DNA of 64,000 bases from Mesorhizobium temperatum (GTDB lineage: Bacteria; Pseudomonadota; Alphaproteobacteria; Rhizobiales; Rhizobiaceae), in contig NZ_NPKJ01000060.1 in the NCBI RefSeq assembly GCF_002284575.1, positions 172,515-236,514 on the forward strand, written 5' to 3'. Every line of letters starts with the position of its first letter. Within the stretch, counting starts at the first letter, position 1. The notes below the pieces were generated by a model. The model worked only from the letters and a program-made list of their open reading frames with translations, ran no database searches and was not told the origin of the DNA. The translations under genes were made by a program, and so were the position numbers. Positions 37,045-46,178 of this stretch are shown here, one piece after another.

Positions 37045-38052
37045 TCACTCGGCGGGCACATGTTTTGCGGCGACGGCATGGGCGTCTTTCTTGGCGCGGT
37101 ATTCGCTATAGGCGGCGATCAGCATGTCCTCGTCGCGATACTGCGGCACCCAGCCGAGCTGGCGTTCGGCCTTGGACACGTCGAGCACGCAATCCTCGTC
37201 GGCGATCAGATACTGTTCCGGATCCATGATCGGCATGTTCAAGAGGTCGAGCAGGTCGAGCGTGCGCTTGACCGCCCAGCCCGGTGTCGGGATCAGGATC
37301 GACTTCGACCCGGCATGCCTGATCAGGTCGCCGAGCAGTTTTCTGACCGGCGGCGGGTTGAGCGAGCCGAGATTATAGGCCTCATCAGGCACTCCAGCCT
37401 TCCAGGCGGCGCGCGCCGCCTCGGCGCAGTCGAACACCGAGATGAACTGATAGGGGTTCTTGCCCGAGCCGATCATCGGCACCGGAAGGTTCCAGTCGAT
37501 CAGCTTGAACAGTTTTTCGAGGATGCCGAGGCGGCCGGGGCCGATGATCAGGCGCGGCCGAAACAGCGAGATCGACATGCCGCGCTTGCGCCATTCGGCG
37601 GCCAGTTCCTCGGTCTTCTGCTTCGACCAGCCATATTCGCCGAGCGGCGCGACCGGGTGCTCCTCGGTCATCGGTTGTGTGACCGTGTGGCCGTAGATCA
37701 TGTCGGTGGTGTAATGGACGAGCTTGGGCGCGCCGGCTCTATCCATCGCCTGTATGATGTGCTCGGCGCCGTGGAAATTCACCGGGAAGAAGAACGCGTG
37801 GCGCTTGGCACGCACCTGGATCGGCGACAGCATTTTCGCCGATAGGTTGTAGACCATGTCGTCGGCCTTCAACCCGACTGAAGCGACCGAGGCCGGATCT
37901 GTGACGTCGCACCTGACGTATCGGACCGAGCGGTAATGCGGCAGGTCGCTCTTGGCGATGTCGGCGACGACCACCTCCTCGCCGTCGGCGAGCAATTTCG
38001 GGGCTAGATGGCGGCCGACGAAACCGTCGCCGCCGAAGATTACATGTCTCAT
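37045..38052 (-). CDS. NAD-dependent epimerase/dehydratase (extended SDR)
   Basis: A 335-residue extended SDR with GGDGFVGRHL at the nucleotide site (residues 7-16), VVADIAK after the second strand and the YGWSK catalytic pair. It overlaps the upstream small transporter gene by four bases (ATGA). In a decaprenyl-phospho-pentose cluster an SDR is expected as the DprE2-type reductase. That enzyme is usually a classical SDR of about 250 residues, so this longer protein may catalyse a different sugar step. Confidence 0.82.
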   Translation of the reverse strand: MRHVIFGGDGFVGRHLAPKLLADGEEVVVADIAKSDLPHYRSVRYVRCDVTDPASVASVGLKADDMVYNLSAKMLSPIQVRAKRHAFFFPVNFHGAEHIIQAMDRAGAPKLVHYTTDMIYGHTVTQPMTEEHPVAPLGEYGWSKQKTEELAAEWRKRGMSISLFRPRLIIGPGRLGILEKLFKLIDWNLPVPMIGSGKNPYQFISVFDCAEAARAAWKAGVPDEAYNLGSLNPPPVRKLLGDLIRHAGSKSILIPTPGWAVKRTLDLLDLLNMPIMDPEQYLIADEDCVLDVSKAERQLGWVPQYRDEDMLIAAYSEYRAKKDAHAVAAKHVPAE

Positions 38053-38498
38053 CGAACGATCCCGCTGGTGTGAATCTTGTCGGGGGAAAGGCCAGCCGTC
38101 TCGTCCTCGTGTCCCCGGCCGCCCAAATCCCGGCCACTTTGGGCGATCAGCACCGTGCCGACGCAGATGAAAGCGATGCCGGCGATACGCCAGCCATTGA
38201 GGTCCTCACGGAAGACGAAATAGGCGAAGATCGCAACGGCGACATAGGCGAGGCTGAGGAACGGGAATGCGAAACTGAGCTCGACCTTGGACAGCACATA
38301 GAGGTGCGACGCCATCGAGATGACGAAGGTGCACAGGCCGAGGAAAACCCACGGGCTGAAAACAATCTGCAACAGCTTCAGCAACGGATTGGTGCCCTCG
38401 AAGGAAATCGGGCCGAGCGACATCATGCCCTGCTTCAGCATGAGCTGCGCAGCGGCATTGGTCATAACCGTGAACAGAATGAAGACGATGTATTTCAT
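38049..38498 (-). CDS. Small EamA/SMR-type four-helix membrane protein
   Basis: A 149-residue protein with four hydrophobic segments (about 3-22, 48-66, 72-94, 103-120) and a charged C-terminal tail, like ArnE/ArnF or small multidrug-resistance proteins. In a polyprenyl-phosphate sugar cluster such a protein is a candidate flippase for the lipid-linked sugar. It overlaps the SDR gene by four bases. The gene before it on this strand ends 121 bases upstream of it. Confidence 0.75.
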   Translation of the reverse strand: MKYIVFILFTVMTNAAAQLMLKQGMMSLGPISFEGTNPLLKLLQIVFSPWVFLGLCTFVISMASHLYVLSKVELSFAFPFLSLAYVAVAIFAYFVFREDLNGWRIAGIAFICVGTVLIAQSGRDLGGRGHEDETAGLSPDKIHTSGIVR

Positions 38499-38619
38499 GT
38501 CTTTTCCATCAACCCTTCCCTGTTCTATTAAAAACCTGCAAACATTTCGTGAAGCACAGAAAGCCTTGAAGAAACCTTAGCCTTGTCGATCCGTTAACCA
38601 CGAACTATTCGAATTTTAT

Positions 38620-39972
38620 CTATTCTGCGGCTTCGGCGGTTTCGCGCCGCACATCGAGCTTTTTCGCCGTTCGCGCCCAGAAGCTCGACATGAAGGCGGG
38701 ATCGCGAATGCCTTCGAGGCGCTGCCATTCCGGAAAGGACGCGGCGAAAATGTCGGCGCCCATGCGGGCGTCCTTGTAAGGATTGACCGCGCCGCCGGCC
38801 TCGACCGTGATGCGGTCAAGCTCCTTCAGCAGCGCCAGCGTCGCCCGGCCACGGTTGGGAAAATCCAGCGTCAGCGTGAAACCCGGTCGCGGGAACGACA
38901 GCAGTGCCGGCGAACGGACCCCGCCGAAGCGCTTCAGGACCGTCAGGAACGAGCCCTGCCCCGCCCGTTTTGCTGCCGCAAGCAGCGCCGGCACCGCTCG
39001 GCGCGCGACGTCTTCCGGCAGCACGCTCTGGTGCTGGAAAAGCCCGTTCGGCCCGTAGAGCCGGTTCCAGTTGCCGACTCCGTCGAGCGGAAAGAAAAAG
39101 CCCTGGTAGCCGACCTGGCGCGGCGCCGTGGACCGGCCTTTCTTCCACCGGTAGGCGGCGTTGAAGGCAGTCAGGAACGGCCGGTTGAGCACGTTGAACG
39201 GCGGCTGGAACGGCACCGAAAGATTGCCGCCGGCACGCAAGGCCGCATGGGAGCCATGCTCGGCGTGATTGCCGGTAAACAGCAGCCCGCGCCCACGGCG
39301 GTGGCCACCGGCAAGCTGGTCGATCCAGGCGACGACGTATTCGTTGGCCTGGTCGGCCGCTTCGGCAAGCTCGAAGAATTCGCCAAGGTCGCGGAACGGC
39401 GTCGCCGTCTCGACGATGTCGAGGGATGGCACCCGCATCAGCCGGATCGATGTCGACAGGATCAGTCCGGTCAGCCCCATGCCGCCGATCGTCGCCGCAA
39501 ACAGGCGTGCATTGTCGGTGGCGGAGCAGTAATGGGGCCGTCCATCCGATCTGAGCAGCGTGAAGGATTCGACATGGCAGCCAAAGGTGCCGCGCCGGTG
39601 ATGGTTCTTGCCGTGAACGTCATTGGCGATGGCGCCGCCGAGCGTGACGAACTGCGTGCCCGGAACGACTGCCGGAAAGAAGCCGTATGGCGCTGCATGG
39701 GCGATGATATCGGACAGAAGCACCCCGGCCTCGGCCTCGATCACGCCGGTCTCGGCGTTGAAGGCGCGGATGCGGTTCAGCGGTCGCATATCGACGACCA
39801 TGCCGGCCTCGTTCTGGCAGGAATCGCCGTAGGAGCCGCCGTTGCCGTAGGCGAGCAAGGCGCTTCTTGTCGCCTTGCCGCTCTTCAGCAGCGCAACAGC
39901 GTCATCCGCCGGGATCACATCGAGTGCCGGTGGCGTGGCAAGACCGAAGCTCTGGAACCGTTCCCCCGCCAT
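38620..39972 (-). CDS. FAD-linked oxidase resembling decaprenylphosphoryl-ribose 2-oxidase (DprE1/NoeH-like)
   Basis: A 450-residue flavoprotein of the vanillyl-alcohol-oxidase fold. The FAD PP-loop is at residues 41-52 (AYGNGGSYGDSC), and GGAIANDVHGKNHH follows in the typical place. The C-terminal region has LTLDFPNRG and VNPYKDARM, in the positions of DprE1 active-site segments. It should oxidise the 2-hydroxyl of a polyprenyl-phospho-pentose, the first half of epimerisation to the arabinose form. The gene starts two bases after the stop of the HAD-UbiA gene, supporting a joint pathway. Confidence 0.82.
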   Translation of the reverse strand: MAGERFQSFGLATPPALDVIPADDAVALLKSGKATRSALLAYGNGGSYGDSCQNEAGMVVDMRPLNRIRAFNAETGVIEAEAGVLLSDIIAHAAPYGFFPAVVPGTQFVTLGGAIANDVHGKNHHRRGTFGCHVESFTLLRSDGRPHYCSATDNARLFAATIGGMGLTGLILSTSIRLMRVPSLDIVETATPFRDLGEFFELAEAADQANEYVVAWIDQLAGGHRRGRGLLFTGNHAEHGSHAALRAGGNLSVPFQPPFNVLNRPFLTAFNAAYRWKKGRSTAPRQVGYQGFFFPLDGVGNWNRLYGPNGLFQHQSVLPEDVARRAVPALLAAAKRAGQGSFLTVLKRFGGVRSPALLSFPRPGFTLTLDFPNRGRATLALLKELDRITVEAGGAVNPYKDARMGADIFAASFPEWQRLEGIRDPAFMSSFWARTAKKLDVRRETAEAAE

Positions 39973-39974
39973 CC

Positions 39975-41408
39975 CTACCAGCCTCCGGCGACCAGAAACA
40001 CGGCGCCGATGAGCACGACGATCTGGCTGCGCCAGTCGCGGATGATGAAGACGACCGGATCGTCATGCATCTCGTCGCGGCGAGCGAGAATCCAGACGCG
40101 CATGGTCAGGTACAGCACGATCGGCGCCAGCGGCCAGACCAGCCAAGGATGCGGATAAAGTTCGCGCACCGCACCGCTGTCCATATAGAGCGCCAGCACC
40201 AGCGCCGAGGAAAAGGCCGAGGCCATGCCCGCCTGGGCGACGATCTCCTGGTCTTCGGTGCGGTAGCCGCGACCGGCAATGCGCTCGCCGGCTGGAATAG
40301 CGGTCGTGCGCAGTTCGACAAAACGCTTCACCAGCGCCAGCGACAGGAAAAAGAAGATCGAGAAGGCCAGCAGCCAGAACGAGACGTCGACGCCGGTCGC
40401 CGCGGCGCCTGCCAGAACGCGGATCGTGTAGAGACCGGCCAATGTCAGCACGTCGATCAGAAGCATGCGCTTGAACGACAGCGAATAGGCGGTGGTGATG
40501 ACCATGTAGCCGCCGAGCACGCCGAGGAATTCGATCGGCAGCAGAAGCCCTGCACCAACGCCTATTGCAAGCAGCACCATCATTGAACCGAGGCCGAACG
40601 GGATCGACAGCGCGCCACTGGCGAATGGCCGGTTGCGCTTGGTCAGGTGTTTGCGATCGAGCGCGAGATCGAAGAAATCATTGAGGATGTAGATGGCGGA
40701 AGCCACTGCGCTGAACGAGACGAATGCCAGCAGGCACTCCCAGATCATGTCGGTGTTGAAGTATTCGTGCGACAGCACCATCGGCACCGCGATCAGCGAG
40801 TTCTTCAGCCACTGATGAACGCGCAGCATCTTGACGACGGTCCTGAATGTCGGCTTCGGCGCCGGCATCATTTCGGCACTGTGCGCGGCCTGCCAGCGCG
40901 CGGCATGGCGGTCGGGCGCGACGACGATTGCCGTGCGCGCGGCGTCGAATACCCTAAGGTCGTGCCGGCTGTTGCCGGCATAGTCGAAGCCGCCATCGCC
41001 ATAGGCGGCGACAAGCGAAGCGCGCTTTCTGCCTGAAGTCATGTTGTGGGGGCCGTCGGTCGCCAGGACGCGATCGAATATCCCGAGATGTGCGGCGATC
41101 GCCTCGGCGAATTTGCGCGGCGTGCCGGTCGCCAGCACGATCTGACGGCCCTCGCCATGTTCGGTGCGAAGGCGCTGAAGCAGCGCCTCGCGGTAAGGCA
41201 GCGACGCAGGATCGATGTCGATGCGCCGAGCGATGGCCTGCTTCAACCGCGCCGGCCCGCCGGTAAGCCAGAACGGCACGAGGAAAATATAGAGCGGATT
41301 CTTCTTGAGAAGGATGAACAGCCCTTCCCACAACAGGTCGGTCGCGATCAGCGTGCCGTCGAGATCGACCGCAAGCGGGATTGCGTTCCTGTCCGACCGC
41401 GCGTCCAT
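39975..41408 (-). CDS. HAD phosphatase-UbiA prenyltransferase fusion (decaprenyl-phosphate phosphoribosyltransferase type)
   Basis: A 477-residue fusion. Residues 10-180 are a HAD hydrolase with DLDGTL (Asp15, Asp17). Residues 190-477 are a UbiA membrane prenyltransferase with the NDFFDLALDRKH motif (Asn243, Asp247, Asp251) and about eight hydrophobic segments. UbiA enzymes with this type of motif transfer phosphoribose from PRPP to decaprenyl phosphate. The HAD half would then remove the 5-phosphate. The ATG at 41408 is preferred over an upstream TTG. Together with the DprE1-like gene this recalls mycobacterial and Azorhizobium arabinosylation genes. Confidence 0.83.
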   Translation of the reverse strand: MDARSDRNAIPLAVDLDGTLIATDLLWEGLFILLKKNPLYIFLVPFWLTGGPARLKQAIARRIDIDPASLPYREALLQRLRTEHGEGRQIVLATGTPRKFAEAIAAHLGIFDRVLATDGPHNMTSGRKRASLVAAYGDGGFDYAGNSRHDLRVFDAARTAIVVAPDRHAARWQAAHSAEMMPAPKPTFRTVVKMLRVHQWLKNSLIAVPMVLSHEYFNTDMIWECLLAFVSFSAVASAIYILNDFFDLALDRKHLTKRNRPFASGALSIPFGLGSMMVLLAIGVGAGLLLPIEFLGVLGGYMVITTAYSLSFKRMLLIDVLTLAGLYTIRVLAGAAATGVDVSFWLLAFSIFFFLSLALVKRFVELRTTAIPAGERIAGRGYRTEDQEIVAQAGMASAFSSALVLALYMDSGAVRELYPHPWLVWPLAPIVLYLTMRVWILARRDEMHDDPVVFIIRDWRSQIVVLIGAVFLVAGGW

Positions 41409-41563
41409 TTTCCGTTGCCCTGCCAAAACCCGCGCCGGTACTTCAGCGTCTTCGGCCCGATATAGCGGGCAACAGCGCAGCGAACGTTAAAACGCCCAGC
41501 CTGGCCTGGTTTGCGTGACGGTATTTCCCCCTTCATCGTTAAGCTTCGATGATCCGAAGCGAT

Positions 41564-41588
41564 AAAAGGCCGGGCATTTGCCCGGCCT
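41564..41588 (-). terminator. Intrinsic terminator of the small secreted protein gene
   Basis: GGCCGGGC/GCCCGGCC with a four-base loop, followed on the minus strand by TTTT. It lies 35 bases beyond the stop of the small secreted protein gene and upstream of the HAD-UbiA gene. Confidence 0.75.
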
Positions 41589-41622
41589 TCGAAAAACAAG
41601 TCGTCAATGTTTTTTGACGCGG

Positions 41623-41886
41623 TTACTTGATACGGGCGACGCCGCCTGAGATTTCGATCGTTTCCGAACCGGTCAGCGCCTCGAGGTCGCCATTCGGCAT
41701 GGTAACGAAACAGCCGGTCGGGCAGAATTCCGCGGTTTCGCCGGCGGCCAGCGCCAGCTCCGTCTTGCCACCGCCTTCGGTCACGACGAGTGTGCGGGTC
41801 TCGGCGTCCTTGTTGGTCGCGCTGGCGGCGAAGGCTGAACCGCCCACGGCAAGAAAAGCGATGGCGGCGACGAGAGACTTCCACAT
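41623..41886 (-). CDS. Small secreted protein of 87 residues
   Basis: A signal peptide (MWKSLVAAIAFLAVGGSAFA) is followed by a mature domain of about 67 residues with two cysteines in EFCPTGCFV and a strand-rich pattern ending in SGGVARIK. The layout suggests a small periplasmic beta-domain with a disulphide. No family is recognised. The start at 41886 is the one that gives the signal peptide. A terminator follows the gene. Confidence 0.7.
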   Translation of the reverse strand: MWKSLVAAIAFLAVGGSAFAASATNKDAETRTLVVTEGGGKTELALAAGETAEFCPTGCFVTMPNGDLEALTGSETIEISGGVARIK

Positions 41887-42051
41887 TTGCAGTATCGGTG
41901 TTTCCACCGCCTCTGTTGCATTTCGCAAGGCATTCTCGCCCTTTGCATGTGAGCTTATATGAGATGCCAGCTGAACGGCAACTGAATGCCGCATTCATGC
42001 CGCAATTGGTTTCGCTGTGTCGAAAGCCTGACTTGAGGGCATGTTGAGATT

Positions 42052-42190
42052 TAGGTCAGGCCGAGCCGGAGTCGAAGACGGGCGCGAAGCGACCAGACTG
42101 GTGGGCTCCGAGAACCGGAACGGAGCGGACATTTGGGTCCGTGAGTAGCGGAAGCGCAGGAAACCGCCGTTCGCAGGGCGGCATCACCTG
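42052..42190. other. Structured intergenic stretch near the end of the mechanosensitive channel gene
   Basis: This 139-base stretch has several short complementary segments, among them TCCG-N9-CGGA (42108-42124) and CGGAC-N6-GTCCG (about 42126-42141), and no coding pattern. The rest of the 318-base gap shows only the upstream region of the small secreted gene. It may be a 3' regulatory element, a repeat unit or a small RNA. I cannot assign it. Confidence 0.35.
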
Positions 42191-42204
42191 AATATCAATA
42201 TACC

Positions 42205-44691
42205 CTAATCGGGGTCCGGCTTGCGGACCTTGCGCCCGGATCTAGCCAGGCGTTTCGTCTCGGCCACAGCTTCAGCCGCCGCGCGTTCCTGCTCGGCGAA
42301 TTCGGCCTCGATCTGATCGTCATCGATCGGCCACGCCTCATGCTTCTTGGTCTCGACGACGGCGCGCGGCGCCGATGGAATTTCGATATGCTGGTCGGCG
42401 AACTCATCGAGGACGGCAAACCGGATGTCGTTCTGCACGATGTTGCCGTTCATCACGTCGGCCAGGAACACACGGATTTCGAACTCGAGAGCGGCCGGCC
42501 CGAAATTGGTGAACAGCACGAAGGGCTCCGGATTTTTCAGCACCAGCGGATGGCCGCGCGCAATCTCCAACAGGACAGCATGGGCCTGCTTGACGTCGCT
42601 GCCGTAGGCGACGCCGACCTTGATGTCGATGCGCCCGAGTTTGTTGCGGTGCGTCCAGTTGCCGACGGCATTGTTGATCAGGTTTGAATTGGGCAGGATC
42701 ACCGACTGCCGCTGGAACGTCTCGATCTCGGTAGCGCGCACGCTGATCTTCTTGACCGTGCCGCTGATCTCACCGGCGACGATCCAGTCGCCGACCTTGA
42801 ACGGCCGCTCGGCCAAAAGGATCAGACCGGAGACGAAGTTGGAGACGACATTTTGCAGGCCAAAGCCGATACCGAGCGACAGGGCGCCCGCGACAAGCGC
42901 CAGATTGGAGAGATCGATCCCCGCCGCCGAGACGCCGACGAGTGCTGCGAGCGCCACGCCGGCATAGCCGACCGCCAGCCGGATCGAGTTTCGCACGCCG
43001 GTATCGACTTTGCCGCGCGCCATCACCGAGCCGTCGAGCCAGCCCTGGAACCAGCGCGTCAGGAAATAGCCGATAATGAAGACAATGATGCCGGTCAGGA
43101 TGCCGGTCACCGAGATCGTCACCGAGCCGATGGTGAGGCCCGTCGCCAGTTTATAGCCCCAGGCCTGGATGTCGCCGGGCTGGAAGCCCCACATCAACAG
43201 GATCAGCGGCAGGAACACCAGCACGATCATCAGGTTGATGGCGACGCTGACGACCAGACCGAGCTGGTCGAGCGCGGACTCCTCATAGCTGGAATTGGTC
43301 GATAGCCAGCGCCCGATCGACGTGTTGGCAAAGCCGCCTTCCTCGCTGATCGCCCGCGCCGACAGGAAGCCGATATAGGCAGTGACCAGAATGGTTCCGG
43401 TGACCACGACCTGCCGCGAGACGAAGATGGCGAGGCCGATATAGCCGAGCAGCGCCGTGGCGATGGTGAAAAGGCCGAGCGCGACGGCCGTGTAGCGCAG
43501 CCACGCCGGCCAGGGACGCCAGCTTCCGTCGGCGGCCTTGAACGGTTTCAGCAGCCCCATCAGGATCAGGATGACGCCGACGATAATGGTGGCGACAAAA
43601 CTTCTGGCGATGGTCAGCGACAGTGGCGAGCCCATCTTGTCGTTGACGACCGACAGGAAATTGTTGACGCCGATCACCACCGCCATGGCGGTCGTCAGCC
43701 GCACCAGCCAGCGGGCCGGACCCGATTCAACGGGTATCAGCCGCCAGTTCGGCAGCCGCGGTTCCAGCGCCGCATTGGTCAGCCGGTTGACGCAGAACAC
43801 CACCGCGATGACCCCAACCAGCGCATTCAGGAAAACGCCAATGTCGCCTCGCAGCACGTTGTAGTAGTTGAAAAAGAACACCGTCGAGACCAGGAAGACG
43901 CCAACAGCCAGCGTCGGCAGCAATGTCGACCAGAACGCCACCGACAGCCGGCTGAGATAGGACGGATCTTCGACGGAAGGATCAGCTTCGAAGACACGCC
44001 CGAACAGGCGCCGCCCACCGACAAAAAGTACCGCCGCCAGGGAAAGTGCCGTCAAGGTCGCGGCCAGCACGGCCTGGAACTTGAACTTGAAGGCGAAGGT
44101 CAGCCACGATGACACCGCCTTGTAGAAGCCGGTAAATTCACCGTTGGCATCGGAAATGACCTCGGGGCTCAGGGCGTCGGACAGCACGTAGCGCTTGGTG
44201 AGCAGATTGCGAAACAGCTCGCTGCGCATATTGGCGATCTTGGCGATGAGGCCGCTGATGCGGATCGACAGGTTTTGCGCCGCGGCGATGACAGCATTGA
44301 TCTCGGCCTTTTCGGACGCCAGCGCCTGGCGTTCGCTGGTCACGATGTCGGGTTCGGGCGGCTGGCCCGCAGCCGGCGGCGCCCCAAGCTGATCGAGCCT
44401 TGCGTTGATCTCCGAAAGGCGCGGGCGGAAGGCAAGCGCGCTGTTCAGTGCACCTCGCGACATTTCCTCGAGCTGCAGGCGGATATCGACAAGGCTGGCG
44501 TCGTCGTCACCGTCCTCCTGGATTTTCTTTTCGAGATTGTCGGTCCTCGTCGTCAGGTCCTGCAGGATTTTCTGCTGGTCGGCGACCACCCCGGAGGCCT
44601 GGTCAAGCTCCTGCGCCACCGCATCAAGCGACAGCGGCGCCGAGGCAACGATCGCCAGGACCAGAACGAAGCGGAGCAGTCGGAAAAGCAT
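42205..44691 (-). CDS. Large MscS-family mechanosensitive channel (DUF3772 type)
   Basis: An 828-residue inner-membrane protein. A signal peptide (MLFRLLRFVLVLAIVASAPL) leads into a periplasmic coiled-coil, DUF3772-like region to about residue 190. Some ten hydrophobic segments follow, then the MscS core. The pore helix is GALSLGIGFGLQNVVSNFVSG, followed by the beta domain (RPFKVGDWIVAGEISGTVKKI) and a long charged C-terminus (ending RSGRKVRKPDPD). It should open under membrane tension and release solutes such as betaine after osmotic downshift. The ATG at 44691 was chosen because the signal peptide begins there. An upstream TTG is possible. Confidence 0.9.
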   Translation of the reverse strand: MLFRLLRFVLVLAIVASAPLSLDAVAQELDQASGVVADQQKILQDLTTRTDNLEKKIQEDGDDDASLVDIRLQLEEMSRGALNSALAFRPRLSEINARLDQLGAPPAAGQPPEPDIVTSERQALASEKAEINAVIAAAQNLSIRISGLIAKIANMRSELFRNLLTKRYVLSDALSPEVISDANGEFTGFYKAVSSWLTFAFKFKFQAVLAATLTALSLAAVLFVGGRRLFGRVFEADPSVEDPSYLSRLSVAFWSTLLPTLAVGVFLVSTVFFFNYYNVLRGDIGVFLNALVGVIAVVFCVNRLTNAALEPRLPNWRLIPVESGPARWLVRLTTAMAVVIGVNNFLSVVNDKMGSPLSLTIARSFVATIIVGVILILMGLLKPFKAADGSWRPWPAWLRYTAVALGLFTIATALLGYIGLAIFVSRQVVVTGTILVTAYIGFLSARAISEEGGFANTSIGRWLSTNSSYEESALDQLGLVVSVAINLMIVLVFLPLILLMWGFQPGDIQAWGYKLATGLTIGSVTISVTGILTGIIVFIIGYFLTRWFQGWLDGSVMARGKVDTGVRNSIRLAVGYAGVALAALVGVSAAGIDLSNLALVAGALSLGIGFGLQNVVSNFVSGLILLAERPFKVGDWIVAGEISGTVKKISVRATEIETFQRQSVILPNSNLINNAVGNWTHRNKLGRIDIKVGVAYGSDVKQAHAVLLEIARGHPLVLKNPEPFVLFTNFGPAALEFEIRVFLADVMNGNIVQNDIRFAVLDEFADQHIEIPSAPRAVVETKKHEAWPIDDDQIEAEFAEQERAAAEAVAETKRLARSGRKVRKPDPD

Positions 44692-44873
44692 GATCGTTTG
44701 GCGACTCACAGGCGGCAAGGCGTTCTAAAGCTCGTCCTTGATAAAGACGCTCATACCAGGGAGCAAGCCGTCCCGCTCTGCTCGTCGATCTCGGGCGTCG
44801 GCCAGTCGAAAAGCGATGGCGCAATATTGGCTTTGCGGCAGCGGCCTGCTCTATAGTGTGCCGCATCGCCCAA

Positions 44874-44909
44874 AACGGATGACAAAAAGCCAGAACGGAT
44901 AACAAAAAG
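44874..44909 (+). repeat. Tandem 16-base repeat directly before the soxB start
   Basis: AACGGATGACAAAAAG and AACGGATAACAAAAAG stand four bases apart, with a 20-base period. The second copy ends one base before the soxB ATG. No classical Shine-Dalgarno is present, so the A-rich repeat itself is the leader at the ribosome site. Confidence 0.75.
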
Positions 44910-44910
44910 A

Positions 44911-46170
44911 ATGGCGGAATATTCGGCCTTCTCGCTTCTCAAAAACGCGCTGACCGGCAACAAGGACTGGAAACCGGCCTGGCGCAAGCCGGACCCGAAG
45001 GCGTCCTATGACGTGATCGTCATCGGCGGCGGCGGCCATGGCCTGTCGACCGCCTATTATCTGGCCAAGGAGCACGGCATCACCAATGTCGCGGTGCTGG
45101 AGAAGGGGTGGCTCGGCTCCGGCAATGTCGGCCGCAACACGACGGCCGTCCGCTCCAACTACCTGCTGCCTGCCAACACCCGCTTCTACGAACATTCGAT
45201 GAAGCTGTGGGAGAACCTCTCGCACGACCTCAACTACAACGTCATGTTCTCGCAGCGCGGCTGCCTGAACCTGGCGCACACACCCGCCCAGCTCGACGAT
45301 TTTGCCCGCCGCGGCAACGCCATGCGCCATCTCGGCGTCGACGCCGAACTGATGACCACGGCCGAGATCGCACGCCTGGTGCCGGCGCTGGACGTCTCCG
45401 CCACGGCGCGCTTCCCTATCGTCGGCGGCCTGATGCAGCGGCGCGCCGGCACCGCCCGCCACGATGCCGTCGCCTGGGGCTATGCGCGCGGCGCCGACCG
45501 TCGCGGCGTCGACATTATCGAGAATTGCGAGGTCACCGGCTTCCTGCGCGACGGCGACCGCATATCAGGCGTCTCGACGTCGCGGGGAGAGATCCGCGCC
45601 AGGAAGGTGGCGGTCGCGGTGGCCGGCAGCACCGGGCAAGTCATGCGGCTCGCCGGCATCGATACGATGCCGATCGAGAGCCATGTGCTGCAGGCCTTCG
45701 TGACGGAATCGCTGAAGCCGTTCATCAACACGGTCCTGACTTTCGGCATGGGCCATTTCTACATGTCGCAGTCGGACAAGGGCGGCCTTGTCTATGGCGG
45801 CGACCTCGACGGCTACAACAGCTACGCCCAGCGCGGCAGTTTGCCTGTTGTCGACGAGGTGATGAGCGAGATGCTGGCGCTGTTTCCGGGTCTCGCCCGC
45901 GTTCGCATGCTGCGCTCCTGGGGCGGCGTCTGCGACATGTCGATGGACGGCTCGCCGATCATCACCATCGGCCCGCTTCCGGGCATGTATCTCAACTGCG
46001 GCTGGTGCTACGGCGGCTTCAAGGCGACGCCGGCCTCCGGCTGGTGCTTTGCCTGGACCATCGCCAAGGATGAACCGCACGACATCAATGCGCCCTTCAC
46101 GCTCGATCGCTTCCATCGCGGCCTGGTGATCGACGACAAGGGCCAGGGCGCGACGCCGCGGCTGCATTAG
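44911..46170 (+). CDS. soxB: Sarcosine oxidase beta subunit
   Basis: A 419-residue flavoprotein subunit of the heterotetrameric sarcosine oxidase. The FAD loop is VIGGGGHG around residues 37-44, followed by STAYYLAKEHG. GSGNVGRNTTAVRSNYL corresponds to the region carrying the covalently bound FMN in this family, and GGVCDMSMDGSP is the typical late segment. It oxidises sarcosine to glycine and passes the one-carbon unit to THF with SoxA. It is the first gene of soxBDAG. The 74-base upstream region contains a tandem repeat. Confidence 0.95.
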   Translation: MAEYSAFSLLKNALTGNKDWKPAWRKPDPKASYDVIVIGGGGHGLSTAYYLAKEHGITNVAVLEKGWLGSGNVGRNTTAVRSNYLLPANTRFYEHSMKLWENLSHDLNYNVMFSQRGCLNLAHTPAQLDDFARRGNAMRHLGVDAELMTTAEIARLVPALDVSATARFPIVGGLMQRRAGTARHDAVAWGYARGADRRGVDIIENCEVTGFLRDGDRISGVSTSRGEIRARKVAVAVAGSTGQVMRLAGIDTMPIESHVLQAFVTESLKPFINTVLTFGMGHFYMSQSDKGGLVYGGDLDGYNSYAQRGSLPVVDEVMSEMLALFPGLARVRMLRSWGGVCDMSMDGSPIITIGPLPGMYLNCGWCYGGFKATPASGWCFAWTIAKDEPHDINAPFTLDRFHRGLVIDDKGQGATPRLH

Positions 46171-46178
46171 GAATTTCC

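Noticed and set aside
35177..37111. Plus-strand reading frame of 644 codons
   Set aside because: It is antisense to the class III aminotransferase, whose PLP motifs are clear.
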